NCBI GenBank assembly: GCA_047495785.1
Contig: JBLDXI010000003.1
Location: 1,054,001 to 1,118,000, forward strand
Direction: 5' to 3'
DNA: 64,000 nucleotides
DNA from: Lepidodermella squamata
Lineage: Eukaryota; Gastrotricha
Under the pieces are notes generated by a model. The model ran no database searches. It saw nothing but the letters and a program-made list of their open reading frames with translations, and was not told the DNA's origin. Within the stretch, counting starts at the first letter, position 1. Every line of letters starts with the position of its first letter. A program made the position numbers and the translations under genes. Positions 1 through 11,998 of this stretch are shown here, in pieces.

Positions 1-2848
1 AACTTCCTTGGCGCGAACTTCGTCGAATACTGCCTGCAGCGTACTCACATCGCCGTCATACGCAGCTTCCAGCACTTTTTTCTTGTATCGATTGAATTCC
101 TAAAAATATAGGAAAGCTTTTAGAACTGCCCAGTCACAAATATAGTTATAATTGTCCAAGTTTAAAACTATTTCAAGAAATCTCAAGCCGGCTATGATCA
201 TCGATTCAACAGAAGATTCCCTCGGTGAATCCGCAAAAGCTACTCGGGTTATCAACACTCAACTGAGCAGCCATCAAGCTGGCTTCAACGTAACCCCGTA
301 ATCGCACTACCTGCTAGGCCGAACATACACGTTCCCGAAGATTGCCTACACTTCCTTGTTGGTTTGGGAAGAACAAGGAATGAAGAATAATAAACATTCC
401 GGTTTTAAACAAACTTGGTTTTTGGCGAGTACTTTACAAAAACGGCACCGTCTAATTTGGTAAAAGACATGGCTAACATTGTACCTCATATCTGTCTCTC
501 GTCCTGACACTGGACTGGATGCGAATGGTGATTATACATTTTGCATAGAACGCTGTCACTACAACATGTGTACTGTTTCCGCGCCAGTTTTTCAAACGCA
601 TCCAAGCAGGATCACGACTTGGCGCAATCATTACCCACGAGCACCGCCCAACTGTCAGCTTGGCTAACGCAACATTGAACAATTTCGTCTTTCCGCCGTT
701 CACTTTTGATTTCGGAGACCCCGAGTTGATCAAGGTAACTTCCTCAGACTGCATGCTTAGAATTCGGAGTGCCCTAGGGTTCCGTCTTGGGACCTATATT
801 ATTTACGATCTACGTGAATGAACTGCCTCAGACATCACTCAAGTCTACTGTTATTCAATATGCAGATGACAACACCATTTATTTCTCGGCTGAAATCGAT
901 GTTTCTGAAATCGAAAGACCTTGAAAATCGTGTAAACTATAGCTAATAGGTTCTAACTGTCTCAAAAAATCCTTGCTAATGATTGTTACACTGAAATCAA
1001 TTGGCAAGTACCAATATTACTATAAACGGGGTCTCAATTGAAAAAACACATTCGATTTGTTTGTTGGGTTTCACTCAAGACGAAAAACTGCTCTACAGGG
1101 AACTAATCGGGTCCCCCACAGAGTAGCAGGCTTCAAATAAAGCAGAGAGCAACAAATGGTGCACACTTCAGACCAAATGGCTTCAGAGCACTCTCATAAA
1201 AAAATAAAAAAGTAAAAAAAGTATTAAGCTATGATCACCATATGTTTTGGAATTAATGCTATTATTTTACTTTGAAGCCATTTTTTAATTTTGCTTTGAG
1301 GTCATGGTGCTTTGAAGCTTTTGCTTTGAAGCCTGTTACTAAATTTTCCCTACTTTGTAGGGGACCCAACTAAGCGAGAAAGCTTGCTCGAAAGGCTCGA
1401 AAAGGTATTAATGCTCTTCAATTAGCGGCAAAAATGGCTTGATAGGGACTGCCTGAAATCAATGGCAAATGGCTTGGTTTTTTTGCTTTGATATTATCCT
1501 AAATGAAACCTTTCCGACTTCTCTACAAAAACTAACAAATTACTGTCAAGCTACTAGAAACGTAGGTATACTTCGGAAATATTAATTCTGAGAAAAATAA
1601 CGGAAAAAATCAGAGTTTTGGTCTGGTCTTTCTAAAGTATACCAAACCTATACCAATACCAATACCAATACCGGTCCGAGACCGGTTTGGCCGTAATAAA
1701 GGTGATGGTATGGTCTACGGTATAGCTTAAGGCGGTCTGGTATGGTCTTCCGATGTCGGTATTTGCAAAAAATTCGAAAAGCGCTTCAGCAAGCGATATA
1801 ATCCACCTGGCACAACGTGGCGTCTTTGCACTACACGCTACTAGTCAGGTTAAAACGCACATATGTATATTCGCAACAACTTGTACATTATTCCAAAGAT
1901 AAAAAGTATTCTGATCATACCGCGCTGTACCAAATAATTGCGCGCGCGTTGAAACATCAACTTTTTAACGCTGAGGAATTTTGAAAAACAAATTAGATAT
2001 TCTGAATCAGCGCAAAAAGTTGGTCTAGTGTGCTTGATTGCGCATGCTTATATTCCAAATTAGGAAAGATATAGAGGAAAGAAAAATGCTACTTTTGTGA
2101 GCGCAGGCGCGCGTGCACGTCGAAATCAACGCTCACCCGCAAGTGCGCGCGACATCCTTTCAGTACAAGGTGCGCAGTTGTGAGCGGCAAGGCCGCGCGC
2201 GGTCAGTCACAAGCACACACTCACACACACGCACACACACACACGCGCGCGCCGCGCTCCGTTCATATTTGCCTCTCAATTTCTTGCTCATTTTGAAAGA
2301 TAATTGTGCGCAAATTTGCAACTTTTTGCGCTGATTCAGAATATCTAATTTGTTTTTCAAAATTCCTCAGCGTTAAAAAGTTGATGTTTCAACGCGCGCG
2401 CAATTATTTGGTATAGGTTTTTGGTATTGGTATTGGTATTGGTATTGGTATTTGCCCTTCGAAACGTAACGACAGCGGTAGTTGGTATAGCACACATTTT
2501 TATCTGGTATGGTAGTGTTTGGTCTTCACTTTCAAATTTGAAAAGACCAAAACTCTGGAAAAAATGATGGCGAATGAATGCACTAACCAATTTCTTGCGC
2601 CGCTCTTCTTCGAGTCGCCTATTCTTCTTATCCTCGATAACACGTTGCCGCCTCACCATTTCGGCATAGGCTTGCTTCAGCTGCAAACACAAGGCGAATT
2701 TTACGGCTTCAATTCTTAATAAATAGAAACATACCGCTAAATCCAGCATCTTCTCCTGCTTTCTCTTCTTCGCCTTCCTCTTGGCTAAAAATCTTCTCAA
2801 ATGCTGCTGAATCAGCAATATCGACTCGTTGCTACTAATCGCCGACAT
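1..2848 (-). CDS. IQ-motif and ankyrin protein, IQANK1-like (partial, 3' end off window)
   Basis: Exons read on the minus strand are 2735-2848, 2588-2680 and 1-99, the last continuing beyond the left edge. All three junctions are phase 0 with GT/AG borders. Exon 1 starts MSAISSNESILLIQQHLRRF, an IQ-type calmodulin-binding helix near residues 10-25, followed by a very basic Lys/Arg/Glu helix. The exon at the edge gives KKKVLEAAYDGDVSTLQAV, which resembles the start of an ankyrin block. The order IQ, charged helix, 'LEAAxDGD' recalls IQANK1, but this is from memory and only about 100 residues are visible. The 2.5-kb intron (100-2587) is far longer than its neighbours and holds the LINE and foldback insertions. 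Another ankyrin protein with an N-terminal IQ motif is possible. Confidence 0.5.
721..1110 (+). mobile_element. Non-LTR retrotransposon (LINE) reverse-transcriptase relic
   Basis: In the plus frame from 766 the sequence reads GVP*GSVLGPILF, the hallmark palm motif of non-LTR reverse transcriptases with the usual Gln codon changed to TAG at 775-777. It continues to the catalytic YADD at 859-870. After frame breaks near 905-1000 the thumb-side motif ITINGVSIEKT...LGFTQDEKL is still recognisable near 1015-1085. No endonuclease domain, poly-A tail or target-site duplication was identified. The element is a dead 5'- and 3'-truncated fragment, antisense to the host gene intron in which it lies. Confidence 0.75.
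1928..2022 (+). repeat. Left arm of perfect inverted repeat
   Basis: This 95-bp arm begins TACCAAATAATTGCGCGCG and ends CGCAAAAAGTTG. It is the exact reverse complement of 2319-2413. The loop between the arms is 296 bp. A transcript of either strand could form a 95-bp hairpin stem. Confidence 0.9.
2319..2413 (-). repeat. Right arm of perfect inverted repeat
   Basis: Exact reverse complement of 1928-2022. Identity without a single mismatch suggests recent insertion or gene conversion between the arms. Confidence 0.9.
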
Positions 2849-3825
2849 TTTCTCTTCGAAAATTAATACAGCTATGAATAAATTATAATATAATAATAAT
2901 TAATTTGGCTCGATGTTATTTTTTTATTCTCAAAAAACACGCGCCTCTTCAAACAGTATTCAATAATTTCGAACGATATCACGCAATTTTTCAAGTTTCT
3001 CCGTATATGAGCTCTTGTGTTAACTTTTCTTATACACATACAGTAGACACATTCAATGAAGTGTTCGATTCGATGTAATAATTATTATTATTATAGTCGA
3101 GTTGGATTTTTCTCTACAAAAATTCTCGCAACTCACAGCCATTTTTTTTTGAAACAAACAAAAAACACAACTCGGACAAATTTCATTCCATCACGACGCA
3201 ATTACTGTATATAGGCACATGGGAGGAAGACGAGAAAAATAAAGCAGTGCATGTATTTTTTGGTCACCGGAAGTCGTCATTTTTGAAGGCATATTTTTGT
3301 TGATGTAGAAAAACGGGAGTATGCATAAGTGTCGATTTTTTTAATTCAATTGCATTTTTTCAACTTCGAAGCAAATATTAAGCGAAAGATTTTCATATAT
3401 TGAAAGTGCGTCTTTTTACTCTCGACAAAAAAGACCGGAGACGTGAATATATGGATGGCTTGTTTGATCAATGAAGAAGCAGTTATGATTAATTGTGCGG
3501 CTAGACATATTATTTTCTATATACAAAGATATTAAAGTGGTCACGCTATACAGAGAGCACAAAAAATAGCGATGATTTTTTTCAGCAAAAAAGTGCCTGT
3601 TTTCATTTTTATTGTCGCGTGTGCGTGTGACGAAAAAAAGACTATAATAATGATAATAAATTTATTTATACCAAGGTAGCAGTCGAGAAATACAAGTCGA
3701 TGGTGAATTCGTTGCATTGCGCCAAAGCGTCGACTTTAAAGGTGCTAATTATCATTGGATTTTTGTTGTTGTTGTTGCTGCTACTGAACGGCGCAGCGGC
3801 TACGACAGCTAACTTTACTATTGCT
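2849..3825. other. Intergenic spacer between two minus-strand genes
   Basis: AT-rich, with no convincing ORF. A (GTT)n/(GCT) microsatellite lies at about 3762-3782. On the minus strand an AATAAA at about 3658-3665 could be the polyadenylation signal of the S-formylglutathione hydrolase gene. The right part is that gene's 3' UTR, and the left part should hold the promoter of the IQ/ankyrin gene. No TATA box was recognised. Confidence 0.5.
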
Positions 3826-5809
3826 TCAGTGATGATGGGCCGCGCCTTCTGAAGTCGGCGACGCCGGTGGCGCGTTGAGCAACCGCGTGTGATATTCGAT
3901 GTGGTCGCCGATGAACGTCGACACGAAGAAGTAACCGTGATCGTAGCCCTCCTAAATTTAGAAAATATTCAAATTCAAGCAAAAAAGAAAGATTAAATAA
4001 TGTAATCGAAAATTTAAATCCTTGTGAGCTTGAATTTTCAAAGATGATGAGCAGATTGAGAGATGAAACACGAAATAGTGATTTTTTTTTAATTTTCAAA
4101 TTCAATTTCATTTTTTCAAATATTCCGAAAAACGCAACTTCAATCCCGATAAAACCATGTCAAATTATTCCTGACGCGCCAGATGATTCACCATTATAAA
4201 AATTTGAGTGTCTCCAAAAAATAAATTTAGGTCCTAATTTTCCAATTTTTTCTAAACGGGTCTGATTCACTAAAATAGCCCCACTGAAAATTATATATAA
4301 CATCAAAATATAATTCCGCAAGATCCAATTCTAACGAAAGCGTGGGGCCAAATTTGAAGAAAAATTGAATTAAAACAATAATTTTATGGGGATTTGCGAG
4401 TTTTCCACGAAAGTCAGGTAAACTTCGCTGAGAAAGCGCGCAATATCTCATTCCTTTTCACTTTTCAATCACTTTAAAAAAATGGCTAGATGTAAGTTTT
4501 TCTTCCATAAAATAACGCCGCAAAAAATTGATGTCAAATTTTTTGTTACGCAAAAAATCCACGAAAAAAATATAGAAAAAAATGAGCGAATCCTAGAAAA
4601 CCCCACTAACCCTGAGGCAAAAAATTGGATAAAAAATCGAGTAGCCGTGTCTAGGAGGCATCAATATGCAGAATGAACATAAAAAAAAACCAGAGGAAAA
4701 AAACCTCGTCTAATTTCAACAAATTTTTAAACCCAGCATTTTTCCACCTGAGAAGTCTTAGTTTTTAAAGATGGTGGAAATCTTCTTGATTAAATGACAG
4801 GAAAAAAGCCCATATTTTTTGAAGCTGCCAAATGAAAAAGGGAAGTAGCAAAATGTTGAGCAAGCGCGCTGTTTCGTTTAAAAAATGCATAATAATAAAA
4901 CTCTAAATCGGCCAATATATTCTACTTTGCTAATGTCGGTCTCTATTTTCAATTGGATTCGATAGTAGGTATTATAGGAACACTCACCTGAAGACGAAGT
5001 GAAACGTCAAGAGTACCAGTGGAGCCGCACGCCGATACAAAATTGAACGGCTTCAGCTCATCATGCAAAAACTGATCCGCATCGCCCTGGTCGATCAAAA
5101 TCGACATCGGCCCGCCGTTGTACTTGCGCACCAACTGACACGCGTCCCAGTCCTTCCAAACCTCCGTATCCTCCGTGCCAAAATACCCGGTAAACGCACG
5201 CTTGCCCCACCCGCCCTCGGACGGGTTTGAAATGGGCGCAAACGCCGACACGCTTCGGTACATGCCCGGGTTTTTCAACGAGCAAATCAGCGCACCATGG
5301 CCGCCCATACTGTGGCCGGAAATCGACTGGCGGCTCGGGCCCTGGGTTGGGAAATTCGCGTGAATCAACTCGGGCAGCTCCTTCGTGATGTAGCTGTACA
5401 TGCGCCAGTTTTTCGACCACGGTTCCGCCGTCGCATCGACGTAGAACCCGGCGCCAACGCCGAAGTCCCACCGCTCCGACTCGCCGGGCACGTTGCAGCC
5501 GCGCGGGCTCGTATCCGGCGCGACCACGATCAAGCCATGCCGGGCCGCGTATCGCTGGAAGCCGGATTTTATGATAAAATTCTGCTCGGTGCATGTTAGA
5601 CCCGACAGCCAGAAGAGCACTGGGAATCGTTGCCCCTTCGCCTGGGCGCTGTGCGAGGGCGACTCGACAGCGGCGGGCGGCAGGTAGATGGCAAAGTTCA
5701 TTTTGCACTGCGTCGATGTCGATTCATGGCTGTAGACCTTCTGCAAGCCGGAGAAGCATTTCGCCGACGAAACTTCCGTCAAACCACCGCCTGTAGTCGG
5801 AGAGGCCAT
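3826..5809 (-). CDS. ESD: S-formylglutathione hydrolase (esterase D)
   Basis: Hydrolyses S-formylglutathione to glutathione and formate, the last step of glutathione-dependent formaldehyde detoxification; cytosolic. There are two exons, 4988-5809 and 3826-3951, joined in phase 0 at [12 protein letters not shown], a point contiguous in the human protein. The product is 315 aa with an alpha/beta-hydrolase fold: [13 protein letters not shown], the nucleophile motif GHSMGGHGA (Ser), an Asp in DQGDADQF and His in EGYDHGY, so the triad is complete. I start at MASPTTGG because family members begin just before the 'SSxKCFxGLQK' block; an in-frame ATG 19 codons upstream would add a hydrophobic stretch absent from the family. 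A TTTTTAG acceptor lies about 20 nt upstream of the start. The C-terminal tail ends in three His residues. Exon 1 is GC-rich relative to its surroundings, typical for a conserved enzyme here. Confidence 0.95.
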
Positions 5810-6837
5810 ATACAGATAATATAAATCTAAAAATAAATATTCAAAAATAATTAACAAATTGCGCAAATGAAATTTTCATGTTTTCCTTCCTCAATACAAT
5901 AGTAGTTTCTCTCAAATAAAGACAAGTATTTTAAAGTAAACCCAGCAGGTGTCACCAAATCACGTGCTTCGAGCGCACGCGATTTCATTTCGCACACCCT
6001 GCTCAAGATTAAACGCAACTACATAGAAAAATGGGGCATTGACCCACTTTAACCCCATCATATGGCACTAACGACTAAGCAAAAGGTGAGCAGAAAGCAA
6101 GGCAACTGGAAATTTGTGAAAAATTCCTCAGAGATTCGCACCAAAACCATTGATATTAGATTCGTTGGGTTTTTTTGTTAAGTTTGAGTTTCGATAATTT
6201 TGCGTATCATACGGCACAACAATGTAAATATTTAGCGAAAAAGCTGTAAATAGTAAATAAAATCACAACTTTGAAGAGAATTTCGATATTACTGTGTGCA
6301 CATCAAAAGCATGAAGCCACATCAAATAACATTTGTTCAGGTCCATTGTTATGATATTTCTTGTTATCAGATCACATGATAATATATAGTTATATAAATT
6401 TTGCAAAATGGAATTATGATAATTATTACAATTATATGAGCGATTTATATATACGAAAAAGCGATCTCTTATATTATAAATTCATTGTATAGGTAGAATA
6501 TTTTTGTTTCACGGGTTCCGCACAACCAACAATTCGTTATATATTATATCAATTACAATATTTTACAATATAGGAATTTCTTTGTGGAATATTTCTTTTC
6601 AACAACATCACTGAAAAAAGCGCACAACTGACAAAAACATAGAACGGAAATTTGAGGAGAAAAAACTAAATATATATCTGGGGACATATTTTTTTATAAT
6701 ATACGTGGAAAGTGATGCTATGCATTGATTTGGACGCCAAGAACCAGCAGTTCGTGAACGGGATTCGGAAAAAAAACGAAGCATCAACAAAAATCTCATC
6801 GTGAATAGAACGCGTAGGTTACAAAGTGGAGCAGGCT
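5810..6837. other. AT-rich intergenic spacer
   Basis: Contains the 5' region of ESD and the 3' end of the POMGNT1-like gene. Very AT-rich between 6400 and 6700. No ORF with family-like content and no RNA gene was recognised. Confidence 0.5.
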
Positions 6838-9800
6838 TCAGCGACTAAGCCGGTTCGAGAGGTTCAGGTTGAAGAAAGGCGATATTCTACTGACTAGTAC
6901 GTAATCAGCCGAGGGCGTCGAAAATCTAAAATTACAAGAGAAATATTTATGAAAATTTCAGAATTACATCAGGTAATTTTTTCCAATTTTAAATTTTTTT
7001 AATTTAAAAAATTCCGCAAAAAATCAAAAAGAAAAATAAATTTTAAATAATTGGTAGAATTTTATTCGATTTTTTTTCATAAAAATTTAATGAATTCAAA
7101 TACAAATTAAAAATTGATTTTTCTGAATTTTTTGCTGAAAATAAGGAGAAATTGAAAAAAATTTAAATAAAAAAAACTATACCTGAAAGTTTTCTTGTAC
7201 AACCCAATAGGCTTCTGGCCATTTTTCAAAAATTCCGGCAACGAACTGTACGTCAGCGCGTGTAGGCCAAAACACTCGGCAATTTGATGCAATTCCGTCC
7301 AATCTGTTTCATTCTTTTGCCTGAATAATACCACATATCTCGGCCTCAAATCAGGCACGGAACCAGTCGCAGCGGTTTCCGGCCGCTTTTTCGCCACCGT
7401 TTTCGCCATCGAACACTTATCTTCATCCTCCAGCTCGATTTGCAGGACAATAGAATCGTTCAAAATCGCAGATAGCCGATTATCGTAACTTGCATAATTC
7501 AAATGGCCGTACACAGCATCTCGAGATTTTTTGCCCATGAAAGGTTCGCTGAGCCTCATGTAGGTCTTCCTAGGATGGTGGAATAGAGTTTCAATCAGCT
7601 TGGCCTCATCTCTATCGCCCTTGGCTACGGCGAGATTGGGCGGGATTTTGAACACTCGACTCATTTCTGGCACAATGAATGGCGTTAGATTTGACAATTT
7701 CCAAGGTGAAAATCGGCTCGATTTGAAGCGGCAACATTTGTCGTAACTTGGCTGGATAACATCCGTGAAGTAGGACCGTCGCATGAGGAAAGCCGGAGAG
7801 GGTAGGGCTGTATCGCTGAGGTAGGTCGCATTTTCGTTGTTTGAGAAATACTCGTAACCTAAAAATCGAGACTCGAAATTAGATCAACGAAAAATGAACT
7901 ATGCAATGAGAACATTTTTTCCACGGCTATTTTTGGCTCGGACGTGTGGGGGCAAAGAACGCGTGTGATAAAGCGATATTTTTTTACGCCCACTTTAAAA
8001 AAATTGATAAGCGCGAATTGTTCATTGATGAAACGCATGGAAAAAATCTAAAATAGTAACGTTATCTTATCAGCAGTCGATGTGAACTCTACCACATAAA
8101 AAAACCATTCAGGCAAAAAATGATTCAGATCATTTTCTTTTTATGTAAAGGTTAAGGTAAAATAGAAGAAACAAGGAAGAAATTCGATTTAATGTAAAAC
8201 TTGCAATGGAATTTCAAAATGATTAAAATATAAATTGATGCAAATTTTTTCATCGAGTGGTTTGCTTTACTGAGTTTCGACACCGCTGTGGGCTGGAAAT
8301 AAGTAAAGTTTGCCTTGAAATTGTGGCTATCTTTATTAAGTTACTATAATTTTGAATCCAATGAGTGGCTATCTTTATTAAGTTACTATAATTTTGAATC
8401 CAATGACCTCATTTTAATATAATTTTCTAATTATCGTATTTTCGAAATTTGAGCCCTTGAGGCCCTCATTTGTTACCATTCGGAAACGCTATGCGAGCTA
8501 ATGATGGAGATATATAATACCCGGGCGATGCCAATTGCGATCTCAAATCGCCTCAATTTCTAGCGGACAGGCAAAGTGCGCCATAAAAAATATAACAAAA
8601 AATTGACACACGAGGCTCTAAATTCGGACAAGGTCCTTTGTCCGAAATCAGAGCAATTTCCGGGATATAAGTCCCCACTCTAAATTGGGAATAATAAAGG
8701 ACAAAAATAAAATAAAATTTTCAATATTTTCAGGAACTATATTCGAAAATCAAGTTCAACTGCTTACCATTCGGATTCCAAGCCGAAATACCGCCATAAG
8801 ACGACGCGTCTTGTTTGAAAATCGCATAGACATTGGCTAAAAACGCGAAAAAGTCCGGGCTCAACTGCACATCGGGTTCGATGAATAGAAACGCGTCGGT
8901 TTTGCGCCGAGCCGCTATGCTAGACGCATTTTCCAACGCTGCATAATACAAATCTTCGTAATTTTCCGCAGCAACTTCCGTCAGGCGAAATTGATACGTT
9001 TCCTGAACTAGCGCCCGCAATTCATCGGTGGCAATAACACTAGGCGCTACGATAGTGACCAATCGCCGCCGAATCCCGGGTTGATTGACCAGTGTAGCCA
9101 TTGTTAAATGCAGGGCATTGTAATCCAACCCGCTCATAATGACAATAGGAACGCGGTCGATATCGGTTTCTTCGATCACGTGCCACTGGTCGACGAAAAG
9201 GGGCGAGGAAACGTCAGGGGTCATGTGCCGTACGGCGTTTGCGTGGAAGCACAGCTCGGGATAGCCGGCGTGCTGGCCGCATAGCTTATTGCGCCGATCT
9301 TCGGCATCTGTCGCAACTTCGGCGTTCATCAACGGGTGCGACTGGTTGGCATTCAACGGCTCACCAGGCCGGCGTAGACCAAGAACTGGAAAAAACAGAG
9401 ATGCACAGTTACAAATCAGTTCGGCGAAAATTTGAAGACAATATTCCAGAGGAAAAATTATTTTAGTCGACATTTAAAGATAAAAAATTAAGAAATTATC
9501 TAATTCTCGCATATTTGCCCAGATTTCCCAAGAAAGGCATTTCAACTGAAAATAATACAAATAATAAACGAAAATTAAAGGCTATCGAGTAACTCAATGG
9601 ATTAGAGTTTGTTAATAAGGTAAAGTATAGTGCATGCTATATAAAATTAAACGATTATTACATGAACTAATTATCGATATATCAACCAAAAATGAACATA
9701 ATAAATAGCCAACTTCAACTAGATTTACGTTATTCTAAAGGTAGACGATACAAGGTAATTTTTTTCTCACATCATCAAAATTGCTGGTAATAGGATCTGA

Positions 9801-11512
9801 ATAAAACCAACCGAAATATGTTCAAAATTGCAAGCAAATCGTTAACGGAATAATGCAAGGGAAATTATTATGCATAATATTATAGCGAAATAAAAATAGA
9901 ATAATTCAAAATTCGTTTATCGGGTGTTCAAAAATATTTAAATAAAATAAAAAAAATATACCAGAATTAATTTGTAAATCTCAAAAAGTACTTGAAACTT
10001 AATTACAGCCCAACTCAAAGCCCCGGATGATAAAAAAACATCGCCAATGAATTTTAGTAAAATTTAGTTTAAAAATATTCAAATTTGCAAAATCAGAAAA
10101 TTGCCCGATTTTCTGTTAAACAAATTTTTTGCACTCTTTTTAGGTTATTTTTTACCTTGTACTGGAATACAGGCGCGATAGCTGACGGCCGGTGCAAAGT
10201 CTTTCTGATTCGGCGAATGCGAAATCTCCTGAAACGCATCATTCGCACCCCGCTGGCCGACAAACCACGCAACAGACCGATATTTCACCTCCTTGATCAC
10301 ATTAATACCGAATTTCGCAAAAAAGTACGCCAATTGCCGTACAGACGCATCGTCATGAATCACGCCAAGCAGCAAATTGCCGTCGGCAATTTGATCGAGA
10401 AAAATTATCAACCGCGTCGGCTCTTCCGTATACCCGTCAAACGCGTCTCTCGTCACAATTTCCTGGTTAACTGGGTCGTATTCGGCCAAATTATAGCCTC
10501 GTTTGCCGATTTTCATAATAGGATGGAAGACTAAATGCGAATTGACGCACATTTGCGGGTCGTTTTTATTGCCATGCCCTGATGATATGAAAATCGGTAT
10601 CGTACTAGGCCCAGGGCAAGAATTATCGATATTGCAATGCGACATTGACCCGATTCTCACATTCGACCCCATCGCGCGTAATTGATCGGCAGGGGGTAGA
10701 TTTTGGAGGGTCGCGATCGGAAATCGGGCGCAAATCGAAAGCGAAACGGGTTGAGCAAAGTCTTCATCGATGCGTTTATGCCGCATAGCCTCAAACGCGC
10801 CGCCCTTATCAATACCCTTCTGGCCAACCATGACAAAAGTGTCGCGAAATTTGATATTTTGAACGTATTGACTGCCGAAATAGCCGAGAATTGTCCGCGA
10901 ATTCTCCTGCAGCATGGTTGACGATTCGTCAAAAGTCGCGGCTAATATCACATCGCCATTTGCGACTTGGTCGCCCAGCAGAAAATCGATGAGATCTTCA
11001 TCCCGCGAGTAAGTGTCAAACACCTTTTTCGCCTTAATTTTCGGCGGCGACCCGCCGATGATAACCACGTGCAGGCCTCGCATAGATTCCGGGCATTTTT
11101 TCGAGTAATCATGCTCGACTACATTGACGGATGCCCAGCATATAATAGGGCACGACTGCATTTTGAACCCGGATTGCAGGTATAACGGGTACTGGCCGCT
11201 TTGGCAGTCCTGTTCAGGGCACCGGCCGTCTTGGATGTAGCTAGGATGTTCGCTGTCTTCAACTTTCAACTTGTTCTTCGTTTGCTTCGATGAATCATCC
11301 GCACCGGCTGCTGTCACGCGTTGAGCCGCTTCTTTCAACTTCTCCTGCAGCTTTTCAATGTCCTTTTCGCCCGTGTTTTTAGGAGTTTCTGAAATTTGAA
11401 AAAAATCTTGATTAAATTCATGGTTGAAGGAATAATTTCTCAAAATAAAAGCATCCAATCACCAAATAAAACCAAATAATAAAAAGACGATAGTAAGGAG
11501 TATCAATTTCAT
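6838..11512 (-). CDS. POMGNT1-like GT13 glycosyltransferase with two stem (ILEI/FAM3) domains
   Basis: POMGNT1 adds GlcNAc to O-mannose (dystroglycan) in the Golgi as a type II membrane protein. Exons are about 11473-11512 (start exon, least certain), 10156-11388, 8768-9385, 7183-7858 and 6838-6925. The phases of the last four agree. The product is about 885 aa against 660 in human. The N-terminus MKLILLTIVFLLF is a signal anchor. A first stem domain contains HVVIIGGSPP, KKVFDTYS and FVMVGQKG. A second, similar unit ends WFVGQRG, so the carbohydrate-binding stem is duplicated. The GT13-like part (VPIVIMSGLDYNALHLTM, DFFAFL, GGISAWNPNGYE) follows. The human acidic site LEEDLD reads IEPDVQ here, and the human WDWDMW block aligns with KSSRF, so catalytic and metal-binding residues look lost. 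It may be an inactive lectin-like paralogue. Confidence 0.8.
8323..8406. repeat. Perfect tandem duplication, 2 x 42 bp
   Basis: Unit 8323-8364 (starting GTGGCTATCTTTATTAAG) is repeated exactly at 8365-8406. It lies inside the 0.9-kb third intron of the POMGNT1-like gene. The perfect identity implies a recent duplication. Confidence 0.9.
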
Positions 11513-11998
11513 GATGACTATCCAGCCTAAAAAATTCACCAATGCCCAAATTTTCGACACATTCTGAGCAAAAACAGGCAAAATTAGATTTTTGAGTAAT
11601 TTTAACAGAATCAGTTTAAATTTTTCCAATAATTACGATAAATCTCGATAAAACGCCGAATGAAGCGCGAATTTAGTTCCTTTAAAAATGAGTTTTAAAG
11701 CAGTTCCGAATCTTTAAACCATTTTTCTTTAAAATTATCTTTCACCAAAAATTGATACTCCTTTTTCATTTTTAAATTAAGAATGTTAGATAAAAGTGAA
11801 ATAAACTAATAAATTAAGGTGCCCATTATTATCCATTATTAAAATTAAAATTGTTAGTAGCTGTGTGATAAAAAATTAGCATAATATTCAAAATGACGCA
11901 TTCGCGAACTGAAATGAACTGAATGTGTGGCGTGCAGTGCGGGAGTTAAAATTATGATGCGGGTCAATCGAAAAACAAACGACCACAGCTTCTTTGTT
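11513..11998. other. Spacer between POMGNT1-like and small membrane protein genes
   Basis: About 490 bp, AT-rich. Both flanking genes are on the minus strand, so this holds the 3' UTR of the upstream gene and the 5' region of the POMGNT1-like gene. A TTTTTTAG acceptor-like site lies just 5' of the assumed POMGNT1-like ATG. Nothing else recognised. Confidence 0.4.

Larger units (their letters stand above)
1595..2570. mobile_element. Foldback/MITE-like element with perfect 95-bp inverted arms
   Basis: Bases 1928-2022 and 2319-2413 are exact reverse complements over 95 bp by direct reading. Outside the arms there is matching low-complexity sequence: (CCAATA)n-type repeats at about 1648-1680 against (GGTATT)n at about 2413-2450. 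Further out is an imperfect pair containing CAGAGTTTTGGTC near 1610 and GACCAAAACTCTGG near 2545. The centre (about 2210-2255) is a CA/CG dinucleotide-rich tract. No transposase is present. The outer limits are estimates. It lies entirely in an intron and starts about 20 bp from the exon 2 splice donor of the IQ/ankyrin gene. Confidence 0.7.

Noticed and set aside
1648-1680. CCAATA-type repeat considered as a telomere-like or CRISPR-like array
   Set aside because: Only a few 6-bp units, mirrored by GGTATT units at 2413-2450 as part of the foldback element. No spacers.
5061-5708. 215-codon minus-strand ORF in another frame of the esterase D exon
   Set aside because: GC-rich shadow of the real frame. 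The overlapping 274-codon exon matches S-formylglutathione hydrolase throughout.
3826-5809. Bacterial contamination or transfer considered for the GC-rich esterase D gene
   Set aside because: The gene has a spliceosomal intron at RLQ|EGYDH, lies among animal genes and resembles animal ESD throughout.
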